Source: Escherichia coli
Lineage (GTDB): Bacteria > Pseudomonadota > Gammaproteobacteria > Enterobacterales > Enterobacteriaceae
NCBI GenBank assembly: GCA_021307345.1
Contig: CP089930.1
Span: 1,674,001-1,738,000, forward strand
Reading direction: 5' to 3'
DNA length: 64,000 nt
Shown here: positions 57,089 to 64,000 of the stretch, one piece after another
Layout of the letters: each line of letters opens with the position of its first letter
Numbering within the stretch: position 1 is the first letter of the stretch
Position numbers and translations under genes: made by a program
Notes under the pieces: model-generated
Told to the model about the DNA's origin: nothing
The model's input: only the letters and a program-made list of their open reading frames with translations
Databases searched by the model: none

Positions 57089-57877
57089 ATGAGTATCATC
57101 GAAGTGACAGGTAATCCACGCCATGACCAACTCGTTCATCTAATCGCAGAACGCGGTTATATGAATATTGAAGAACTGGCACAACTGCTGGATGTTTCAA
57201 CGCAAACCGTGCGCCGGGATATCCGAAAACTCAGTGAGCAGGGGTTGATCACCCGTCATCATGGAGGGGCCGGGCGCGTCTCCAGCGTCATGAATACCGC
57301 TTTTGAGCAACGGGAACTTTCGCTCACCGCCGAGAAACGGGCGATCGCTGAGGCAGTCGCCGATTACCTTCCCGAACGCTGTACCGTCTTTATCACCATC
57401 GGTACAACCGTAGAAGCCGTTGCCAGGGCATTACTCAACCGTCGTGATTTACGCATTATCACTAACAGCCTACGTGTGGCACAGATTCTTTATAAGAATC
57501 AGGATATTGAAGTGATGGTGCCGGGAGGCACTTTACGCGCTCATAACGGCGGGATTATCGGCCCAGGAGCCGTGGATTTTATTGAAGGCTTCCGCGCAGA
57601 TTATTTAATCACCAGTATAGGTGCCATTGAACATGACGGCACCCTACTGGAATTTGATGTCAATGAAGCGTTAGTCGCAAGAACGATGATTAAACATGCG
57701 CGGAATACATTGTTAGTGGCCGATCATACGAAGTTTGCCGCGTCTGCTGCCGTTTCAATTGGCAATGCACGGAATGTCAGGGCTTTTTTTACTGATGCCC
57801 CGCCTCCCAATTCTTTCTGCCAGTTGTTAAGTGAAGAGAATGTTGAACTGGTGGTTGCTGAGCAAGAAGTATCCTGA
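57089..57877 (+). CDS. yihW: DeoR-family regulator YihW (CsqR) homologue
   Basis: Repressor of sulfoquinovose genes in K-12. The 262 residues contain a DeoR helix-turn-helix (MNIEELAQLLDVSTQTVRRD; IRKLSEQGLITRHHGGAGRV) and a sugar-phosphate-sensing domain (ITIGTTVEAVARALL; RIITNSLRVAQIL). The HTH region is almost identical to K-12 YihW while the effector domain diverges more, so it may bind a similar operator but a somewhat different ligand. It ends at a hairpin shared with the convergent yihN. Confidence 0.92.
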   Translation: MSIIEVTGNPRHDQLVHLIAERGYMNIEELAQLLDVSTQTVRRDIRKLSEQGLITRHHGGAGRVSSVMNTAFEQRELSLTAEKRAIAEAVADYLPERCTVFITIGTTVEAVARALLNRRDLRIITNSLRVAQILYKNQDIEVMVPGGTLRAHNGGIIGPGAVDFIEGFRADYLITSIGAIEHDGTLLEFDVNEALVARTMIKHARNTLLVADHTKFAASAAVSIGNARNVRAFFTDAPPPNSFCQLLSEENVELVVAEQEVS

Positions 57878-57908
57878 AATTGAAACTTCGGTTGATACGG
57901 TTTTCGTT

Positions 57909-57931
57909 GGCCGGATTAAGCACATCCGGCC
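57909..57931. terminator. Hairpin between yihW and yihN
   Basis: GGCCGGAT (57909-57916) pairs perfectly with ATCCGGCC (57924-57931) between two convergent stops. It probably terminates both. Confidence 0.65.
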
Positions 57932-57936
57932 ATTAA

Positions 57937-59202
57937 TTAAGCTTCAGCCGCCAGCATCTCTTTCTTACGTTGGCTAATACGCTTAACCAGCATTACGGAA
58001 ACCACCGCACCACAGAATGCGAAGCAGGCCATAATGCCAAACACGATTTTGTAGCCAATAATCCCCGGATTTAAATCCAGAATGTAGCCATACAGACTGA
58101 AGCAGAACATCGCCGGGGCGTAACCAATAAAGCTACCCAACGCCATCGCCGCGCCTGTTTTATTTTCAGCAATTTTTGCTTCGCCGATAGGTGCAAAAAA
58201 TACGGCTCGCTGTGTAAAGACTATCGCGCCAAAGCCTAATGTACATGCCATCCCTAAATAGACCGGCATACTTTCGTGCGGCAGCATAATCAACAGTACG
58301 AGCGCAGCGGTACTGATGATAAAGGTGTAGCATAGATATTTACTCGGCGATTTCAGGATCTTATCTGAAATCATGCCACCAATCGGTCCTCCAATCATTT
58401 TCAGACAATATTGGTTAATGATGCCGTAAGCCCCCACCAGCGCAACGGGCAATAGATAGATGTTTTTCAGGAATGGAATGAAGAATGTCAGGCCACAGTA
58501 AACCGCGTAAACGAAGAAGACGTTGAAAGCGATAAGCCAGATGGTTTTGTCTCTCAGCACCGAGGTCATACTGGTGTTTTGCGATGCTCCGTCTTCTTTT
58601 TTCACCTCAACGGACGGTGCCTCTTCTTTGTCATTCAGGACAAAGAAAATAATAATGCCTACGGCAATCACAATAAGGGAATAGAACCAGATGCCTGCTT
58701 TAAAACCCAATAAGCCACTGCCAAACCAGGTAAATACTGCCAACGCAGAAAATGCCACCACGGTATCGACAATGCCACGCCCTGTTTCGAAGAAGCCAAA
58801 CAACCGACCTTGTTGTTCGCTATTGCCCAATCGACTTACCGACTTGAGCAAGACCGGCCAGTTCATCATGTCGCAAGTAACGCCAAATAGCGCCCAGACA
58901 AAGAGGATGCCCCAATACCCCGGCATTGTCGTCAAATAAACACCCAGTAATCCTGTCGCAATGAGTGAGAGTGACATGGTGTATCTGCGCGGTAGTTTAT
59001 CGGCAAAATAAATAGACAGAAAAAAGCCCACTGTGGTGACAAATGAGTTTACCGACATAGCATTACCAATTTGACCATTAGTCAAATGGAAATATTCCTG
59101 CATCGGGATATAAAACGCATCTTTCAGCGACGGTAATTTATAAATTGTACCGCCACACAGTGTTAATAGACTAAATAACGCCCATTTCTTTTTCGTGAGC
59201 AT
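57937..59202 (-). CDS. yihN: MFS transporter YihN
   Basis: A 421-residue twelve-helix MFS carrier (GGTIYKLPSLKDAFYIPMQE; FADKLPRRYTMSLSLIATG), of the OPA/hexuronate-like group. The substrate is unknown. In K-12 it follows yihM; the same order yihL-yihM-yihN is kept here on the minus strand. A charged central loop (KEEAPSVEVKKEDG) divides the two halves. It marks one border of the replaced cassette. Confidence 0.93.
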   Translation of the reverse strand: MLTKKKWALFSLLTLCGGTIYKLPSLKDAFYIPMQEYFHLTNGQIGNAMSVNSFVTTVGFFLSIYFADKLPRRYTMSLSLIATGLLGVYLTTMPGYWGILFVWALFGVTCDMMNWPVLLKSVSRLGNSEQQGRLFGFFETGRGIVDTVVAFSALAVFTWFGSGLLGFKAGIWFYSLIVIAVGIIIFFVLNDKEEAPSVEVKKEDGASQNTSMTSVLRDKTIWLIAFNVFFVYAVYCGLTFFIPFLKNIYLLPVALVGAYGIINQYCLKMIGGPIGGMISDKILKSPSKYLCYTFIISTAALVLLIMLPHESMPVYLGMACTLGFGAIVFTQRAVFFAPIGEAKIAENKTGAAMALGSFIGYAPAMFCFSLYGYILDLNPGIIGYKIVFGIMACFAFCGAVVSVMLVKRISQRKKEMLAAEA

Positions 59203-59303
59203 AACATCCCCTAAGCGATTTTTAAAATCACTGTTTTAAAGGCAATAAGATACCGACCATTCATATGGAATGGTTTTATTAACTGCGTATGAGTTAAAAC
59301 TTA

Positions 59304-60284
59304 TTAGTGGTTCAGAAGATGGTTTGCCTCTTGTTTGATTTGTTGTAGTACGTTACGCACATGATTTATCTGATTAATTGCATCTTCTTTTTCTTTACGT
59401 AACCGCGCATCCAGTAAATGATTTTCTGGTAGGGGTGTTTCACTCATCTGGCGATAAGGGATCCACGGATTATCATCTTCGTCTTCAAAGCGGAACGCCG
59501 GCGCATAATAATCAACCTCTTCTTCCAGGCCATATGCCGTCACCTGCGGCTCATCATCACCCAGGCAGATAAGGTGCGTTAATAACGCTTTGAAGGGCAT
59601 ATCCCCCTGACCTGAAATACAGGCTTTATGACCCAGGCCACCCTGTTCTTTAACGATCAAGGCATCTTTGATATGGACCTGGGTAATATGCGGTGCCATC
59701 GTTTTTAAAGCGTCGATGGGATGCTCATTTGCATTGATCATGTTCGCAAAATCAAACAGTAAGGAAAGAGACTCCATCTCACTTTCTTTGACCAGCGACA
59801 CCAGCTCATGACTTTTTAAATCTTCATGCTGCTCGATCGTAAAAGTCAGGCCGCTGTCCTGATACGTTTCCCGTACATAGGCAATGTCGTTAGCGATAAT
59901 CGATAATACGTCGCGCAAATTACCTTCATAACGCGGATAAAAACGTACGGAGGATGCCCCAGTTTTCAACGCGATGGCGACGGCTTCGTCAATAGATTTT
60001 TTATCTGAGGCACTGGTTTCAATATGAATATCAAGGTTCAGACGGCGGGCTTTATCCCCAAAGGCAGAGAGTTCTTTATCGTCCATATTACCAAGAGAAA
60101 AACGCTCGCCATCCAGAACATGGATTTTGACGCCACGTAGATTATTTTCACTTGCGATATCAAGTAAATCAGCAGGCAACACTCTTTCCAGCCGCATATT
60201 TAAATGAAAGGCATAAGCATGTAAATAAAGAGGAAGAGTGTCGACACGTTGTAGAATCTTTCTTGCGTTATTTATTGTCACCAT
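59304..60284 (-). CDS. yihM: TIM-barrel sugar isomerase/epimerase-like protein YihM
   Basis: A 326-residue AP-endonuclease-2-fold (xylose isomerase-like) protein. Candidate metal-binding stretches are LTFTIEQHEDL, LSLLFDFANM, ITQVHIKDALI and YGLEEEVDYYAP. The reaction and substrate are unknown. It lies 7 bp after yihL and 101 bp before yihN; together they form a small GntR-controlled carbohydrate unit. Confidence 0.92.
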   Translation of the reverse strand: MVTINNARKILQRVDTLPLYLHAYAFHLNMRLERVLPADLLDIASENNLRGVKIHVLDGERFSLGNMDDKELSAFGDKARRLNLDIHIETSASDKKSIDEAVAIALKTGASSVRFYPRYEGNLRDVLSIIANDIAYVRETYQDSGLTFTIEQHEDLKSHELVSLVKESEMESLSLLFDFANMINANEHPIDALKTMAPHITQVHIKDALIVKEQGGLGHKACISGQGDMPFKALLTHLICLGDDEPQVTAYGLEEEVDYYAPAFRFEDEDDNPWIPYRQMSETPLPENHLLDARLRKEKEDAINQINHVRNVLQQIKQEANHLLNH

Positions 60285-60291
60285 AAAACAC

Positions 60292-61002
60292 CTACAGATT
60301 AATGATGAGGTCTACGGCCTCAAATCGCCAATATTCAATATCTATCTGGACAATATTGCCTTGCTGGTCGGCGCGATGCTTTTCAATTAAGATCGCAGGC
60401 ATACCCGCAGAACCGCCAAGATACTTGCTGATATCGCCCGGCATTCTGACGGGTTTGAAAATCAATTTTTTTACTACCGTCTCTTTTTGGTAGCACTTTT
60501 CCCAGACTGCAGAAAATGAGTGGTTTTCAAGTTGTTCAATAAAACCCGGAGCAACTTCAGGATTAATATATGTTTCGTGATAGAAAACTTTATGTCCTTC
60601 CAGCGCCCCCCAGCCGGTGATGCGATAGAGTTCAGTTGATGGCGTCACTGCAATCAGTGGCGCGAGCGTCTCGGGAATATCGCTGGTACGGTTTTTCTCG
60701 GTAAACCCCCAGGAAGGCTCTCGCCCTTGCTCAATTGCGGCCCGCTGAAAGCTCGCCGACAGCTCCGGACTGTAATTAAATCGCGGCTGGGTCACGAACC
60801 ACCCCTTACGATCTTTACGGAAGATTTTGGATTCTGCCTCGAGGTTCAACAACGCCTGGCGCAGCGTCATACGTTTAATGCCCAGCAGTTCTCCCAGCTC
60901 TCTTTCTGAAGGGAGTTTTCCACCCGGTGTGGTGATGCCATCTTTCAACCACCGATCCAGTTTCTCTTTTGCATTTTCTACGGTGGATTGATTCTCCGCC
61001 AT
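60292..61002 (-). CDS. yihL: GntR-family regulator YihL
   Basis: A 236-residue HutC-type regulator. The winged helix-turn-helix at about residues 10-75 has KLPSERELGELLGIKRMTLR; the UTRA effector domain follows (ELYRITGWGALEGHKVFYHE; PAILIEKHRADQQGNIVQID). First gene before yihM, so probably the local regulator of yihM-yihN. Confidence 0.93.
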   Translation of the reverse strand: MAENQSTVENAKEKLDRWLKDGITTPGGKLPSERELGELLGIKRMTLRQALLNLEAESKIFRKDRKGWFVTQPRFNYSPELSASFQRAAIEQGREPSWGFTEKNRTSDIPETLAPLIAVTPSTELYRITGWGALEGHKVFYHETYINPEVAPGFIEQLENHSFSAVWEKCYQKETVVKKLIFKPVRMPGDISKYLGGSAGMPAILIEKHRADQQGNIVQIDIEYWRFEAVDLIINL

Positions 61003-61170
61003 TGTTTAATCCTTTTGGTTTAAACCAGATGAAGCATCTTACGCTTACGCCAAAAAAGAAAGCAATTAACGGCGTATGACTTTGCAGATAATTGTGACAA
61101 AGCTCTCTATTGACGTAATCACAGACTTATAAGGGAGATACTCGCATTGGTGTGCGCTCACGACAGGTAA

Positions 61171-61198
61171 AAAAAAACCTGCCATCTCTGGCAGGTTT
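61171..61198 (-). terminator. Intrinsic terminator of bipA
   Basis: AAACCTGCCA pairs with TGGCAGGTTT (61175-61198) around a four-base loop, and on the minus strand the stem runs into TTTTTTT. It lies 21 bp beyond the bipA stop. Confidence 0.85.
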
Positions 61199-61218
61199 TT
61201 CACGACTAAAAAGAAAAA

Positions 61219-63042
61219 TTAATCTTCTTTCGGGCCACGGTTCGCGCGGCGACGATCGTTTTCCGTCAGGTGACGTTTACGAATACGGATAGAGGTCGGA
61301 GTAACTTCTACCAGTTCGTCATCATCAATGAACTCCAGAGCTTGTTCCAGAGTCATGCGGATTGGTGGAACCAGAACAACGGCTTCGTCAGTACCGGAAG
61401 CACGCATGTTGGTCAGTTTCTTACCGGTCAGGCAGTTTACAGTCAGGTCGTTAGAACGGCTGTGAATACCGATGATCTGACCTTCGTAAACTTCTGCACC
61501 GTGACCGAGGAACAGCTTACCGCGATCCTGCAGACCGAACAGCGCGAACGCTACCGCTTTACCCTGACCGTTAGAGATCAGTACGCCGTTCTGACGCTGA
61601 CCCACTTCGCCCGGACGCACATCGTCGTAGTGGCTGAAGGTGGAGTACAGCAGACCTGTACCAGAAGTCATGGTCATGAACTCAGAACGGAAGCCAATCA
61701 GACCACGGCTTGGGATCACGTAGTCAAGACGTACGCGGCCTTTACCGTCTGGATTCATGTTTTTCAGCTCGCCTTTACGCTCGCCCAGCGCCTGCATTAC
61801 AGAACCCTGATGCTGTTCTTCAACGTCCAGAGTCACGTTTTCGAACGGCTCTTGTTTACGACCGTCGATTTCACGGAAGATAACTTTCGGACGGGATACC
61901 GCCAGTTCGAAACCTTCACGACGCATGTTCTCGATAAGAACAGACAGGTGCAGTTCGCCACGACCAGAAACGCGGAACGCATCGGCGTCTTCGGTTTCTT
62001 CTACGCGCAGCGCAACGTTGTGTACCAGTTCTTTGTTCAGACGATCCAGGATCTGACGAGATGTTACGAACTTACCTTCTTTACCGCAGAACGGCGAGGT
62101 GTTAACGCAGAAGAACATAGAAACGGTCGGCTCATCAACGGAGAGTGCCGGCAATGCTTCAACGTTTTGCGTGTCGCAAACGGTGTCAGAAATGTTCAGT
62201 TCGCCAAGGCCCGTGATCGCCACGATATCGCCAGCTTCCGCCATATCGGTTTCGATACGCTCCAGACCGAGGTGGCCCAGCACTTTACCGACTTTCGCGT
62301 TACGGGTTTTGCCTTCGCTATCGATGATAGTAACCTGCTGGTTCGGCTTCACTTTACCGCGCTTGATGCGGCCAATGCCGATAACACCAACATAGCTGTT
62401 GTAATCGAGCTGAGAAATCTGCATCTGGAACGGACCGTCAAGGTCAACGTCCGGCGCAGGAACGTGGTCAACAATCGCCTGATACAGCGGGGTCATGTCT
62501 TCCGCCATATCTTCGTGATCCAGACCCGCGATGCCGTTCAGCGCAGAAGCGTAAACGATCGGGAAGTCCAGCTGCTCATCGGTCGCGTCGAGGTTAACGA
62601 ACAGGTCGAATACCTGATCCACAACCCAGTCAGGACGCGCGCCAGGGCGGTCAACTTTGTTGATAACAACAATCGGCTTCAGGCCGTAAGCAAACGCTTT
62701 TTTGGTTACGAAGCGCGTTTGCGGCATCGGGCCGTCAAATGCGTCAACCACCAGCAGCACTGAGTCTACCATGGACATTACACGTTCAACTTCACCACCG
62801 AAGTCGGCGTGCCCCGGGGTATCAACGATGTTGATACGGTAATCATTCCATTTGATAGCGGTGTTTTTCGCGAGGATGGTAATCCCACGCTCTTTCTCCA
62901 AATCGTTGGAGTCCATCACGCGCTCTTGGGTTTCGGCACGAGAGTCGAACGTACCGGATTGTTGGAGCAGCTTGTCTACCAGGGTGGTTTTACCATGGTC
63001 TACGTGCGCGATGATGGCGATATTACGCAATTTTTCGATCAC
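61219..63042 (-). CDS. bipA: Ribosome-binding GTPase BipA (TypA)
   Basis: Translational GTPase of the EF-G-like class that aids 50S assembly, especially in the cold and under stress. 607 residues: G1 [11 protein letters not shown]2 GITI, G3 DTPGHADF, G4 NKVDRPGA, G5 SALNG; then EF-G-like domains and the BipA-specific C-terminal domain ([20 protein letters not shown]). Divergent from glnA. Confidence 0.98.
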   Translation of the reverse strand: MIEKLRNIAIIAHVDHGKTTLVDKLLQQSGTFDSRAETQERVMDSNDLEKERGITILAKNTAIKWNDYRINIVDTPGHADFGGEVERVMSMVDSVLLVVDAFDGPMPQTRFVTKKAFAYGLKPIVVINKVDRPGARPDWVVDQVFDLFVNLDATDEQLDFPIVYASALNGIAGLDHEDMAEDMTPLYQAIVDHVPAPDVDLDGPFQMQISQLDYNSYVGVIGIGRIKRGKVKPNQQVTIIDSEGKTRNAKVGKVLGHLGLERIETDMAEAGDIVAITGLGELNISDTVCDTQNVEALPALSVDEPTVSMFFCVNTSPFCGKEGKFVTSRQILDRLNKELVHNVALRVEETEDADAFRVSGRGELHLSVLIENMRREGFELAVSRPKVIFREIDGRKQEPFENVTLDVEEQHQGSVMQALGERKGELKNMNPDGKGRVRLDYVIPSRGLIGFRSEFMTMTSGTGLLYSTFSHYDDVRPGEVGQRQNGVLISNGQGKAVAFALFGLQDRGKLFLGHGAEVYEGQIIGIHSRSNDLTVNCLTGKKLTNMRASGTDEAVVLVPPIRMTLEQALEFIDDDELVEVTPTSIRIRKRHLTENDRRRANRGPKED

Positions 63043-63193
63043 AACTTTGCCTCAGGCATTAGAAATAGCGCGTTATTGTACACGGATTAATCGCACTACA
63101 AAACAGGATCACAAACATCCTCCGCAAACAAGTATTGCAGAGTCCCTTTGTGATCGCTTTCACGGAGCATAAAAAGGGTTATCCAAAGGTCAT

Positions 63194-63342
63194 TGCACCA
63201 ATATGGTGCTTAATGTTTCCATTGAAGCACTATATTGGTGCAACATTCACATCATGGTGCAGCCCTTTTGCACGATGTTAAGCATGATAACGCCTTTTAG
63301 GGGCAATTTAAAAGTTGGCACAGATTTCGCTTTATCTTTTTT
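63194..63342 (+). promoter_or_regulatory. glnA control region: NtrC enhancers and sigma-54 promoter
   Basis: Two strong NtrC boxes, TGCACCAATATGGTGCT (63194-63210) and GCACTATATTGGTGC (63227-63241), a weaker one near 63255-63275 (TGGTGCAGCCCTTTTGCACG), and a sigma-54 promoter with TGGCAC at 63316-63321 and GC at 63329-63330. The implied start, about 63342, is 73 bp before the ATG, as known for glnAp2. The left NtrC boxes overlap the sigma-70 promoter glnAp1. The 372-bp gap to bipA holds no gene. Confidence 0.9.
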
Positions 63343-63414
63343 ACGGCGACACGGCCAAAATAATTGCAGATTTCGTTACCACGACGACAATGACCAATCC
63401 AGGAGAGTTAAAGT

Positions 63415-64000
63415 ATGTCCGCTGAACACGTACTGACGATGCTGAACGAGCACGAAGTGAAGTTTGTTGATTTGCGCTTCACCGATACCAAAGGTAAAGA
63501 ACAGCACGTCACTATCCCTGCTCATCAGGTGAATGCTGAATTCTTCGAAGAAGGCAAAATGTTTGACGGCTCCTCGATTGGCGGCTGGAAAGGCATTAAC
63601 GAATCCGACATGGTGCTGATGCCAGACGCATCCACCGCAGTGATTGACCCGTTCTTCGCCGACTCTACCCTGATTATCCGTTGCGATATCCTTGAACCTG
63701 GCACCCTGCAAGGCTATGACCGCGACCCGCGCTCCATCGCGAAGCGCGCCGAAGATTACCTGCGTTCCACTGGCATTGCCGACACCGTACTGTTCGGGCC
63801 AGAACCTGAATTCTTCCTGTTCGATGACATCCGTTTCGGATCATCTATCTCCGGTTCTCACGTTGCTATCGACGATATCGAAGGCGCATGGAACTCCTCC
63901 ACCAAATATGAAGGTGGTAACAAAGGTCACCGTCCGGCAGTGAAAGGCGGTTACTTCCCGGTTCCGCCAGTAGACTCTGCTCAGGATATTCGTTCTGAAA
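63415..64000 (+). CDS. glnA: Glutamine synthetase, 3' part cut by window
   Basis: Type I glutamine synthetase (ammonia assimilation), dodecameric and cytoplasmic. The frame opens at ATG 63415 ([20 protein letters not shown]) after AGGAG and runs to the window edge, giving 195 of about 469 residues. Visible are the N-terminal domain ([17 protein letters not shown]) and the first metal-binding part of the active site ([12 protein letters not shown]). Confidence 0.98.
   Translation, partial: MSAEHVLTMLNEHEVKFVDLRFTDTKGKEQHVTIPAHQVNAEFFEEGKMFDGSSIGGWKGINESDMVLMPDASTAVIDPFFADSTLIIRCDILEPGTLQGYDRDPRSIAKRAEDYLRSTGIADTVLFGPEPEFFLFDDIRFGSSISGSHVAIDDIEGAWNSSTKYEGGNKGHRPAVKGGYFPVPPVDSAQDIRSE

Noticed and set aside
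61270-62763. 497-codon open frame antisense to bipA
   Set aside because: It mirrors the highly conserved, codon-biased bipA gene; the translation is His/Val/Arg-rich shadow sequence with no ribosome site or known fold.

Overview
The window is chromosomal DNA of Escherichia coli or a very close relative. Nearly every backbone gene (xylA, malS, avtA, fdoG, fabY, bipA, glnA and others) matches the E. coli K-12 protein I remember in length and almost all residues. No insertion sequence, prophage, tRNA, rRNA or CRISPR array is visible. glyQ runs off the left edge and glnA off the right edge.

Left part (1-27242), in K-12 order: glyQ, ysaB, wecH, yiaA, yiaB; the xylose regulon (xylB and xylA leftward, xylF-xylG-xylH-xylR rightward, with a shared control region); bax, malS, avtA, ysaA; then the IclR-type regulator yiaJ (plaR) and the 2,3-diketo-L-gulonate / L-xylulose operon yiaK-yiaL-yiaMNO-lyxK-sgbH-sgbU-sgbE. 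This operon carries an extra gene between yiaL and yiaM (19765-20685) that K-12, as I recall it, lacks.

Middle part (27243-44300): an AraC-type regulator diverges from a GPH-family transporter and a GH127 beta-L-arabinofuranosidase. Then the order jumps to genes that lie about 0.33 Mb away in K-12 and are inverted relative to it: yiiG, fdhD, fdoG (with an in-frame UGA selenocysteine codon), fdoH, fdoI, fdhE. This junction fits an inversion nearly symmetric about oriC. Between yiiG and fdhD sits a two-gene module absent from K-12: an Hsp90-family ATPase and a large TPR-like partner.

Right part (44300-64000): a small accessory patch around yiiE (direct repeats, two small genes, an orphan HTH antitoxin-like gene, a truncated esterase), then fabY-dtd-yihY-yihX. 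The site that holds the sulfoquinovose cassette ompL-yihO..W in K-12 holds a divergent, opposite-facing cassette instead. It keeps the sulfofructose kinase (YihV), sulfofructose-1-phosphate aldolase (YihT), sulfolactaldehyde reductase (YihU) and regulator (YihW/CsqR), with the sulfonate-recognition residues intact. It lacks the glycosidase YihQ, the isomerase YihS, and YihO/YihP/OmpL. In their place are a zinc medium-chain dehydrogenase, two unrelated MFS transporters and an aldose-1-epimerase-like protein. This is the best candidate for an undescribed pathway variant: sulfosugar catabolism in which the ketose is made by a dehydrogenase rather than an isomerase. yihN, yihM, yihL, bipA and the NtrC/sigma-54-controlled start of glnA complete the window.
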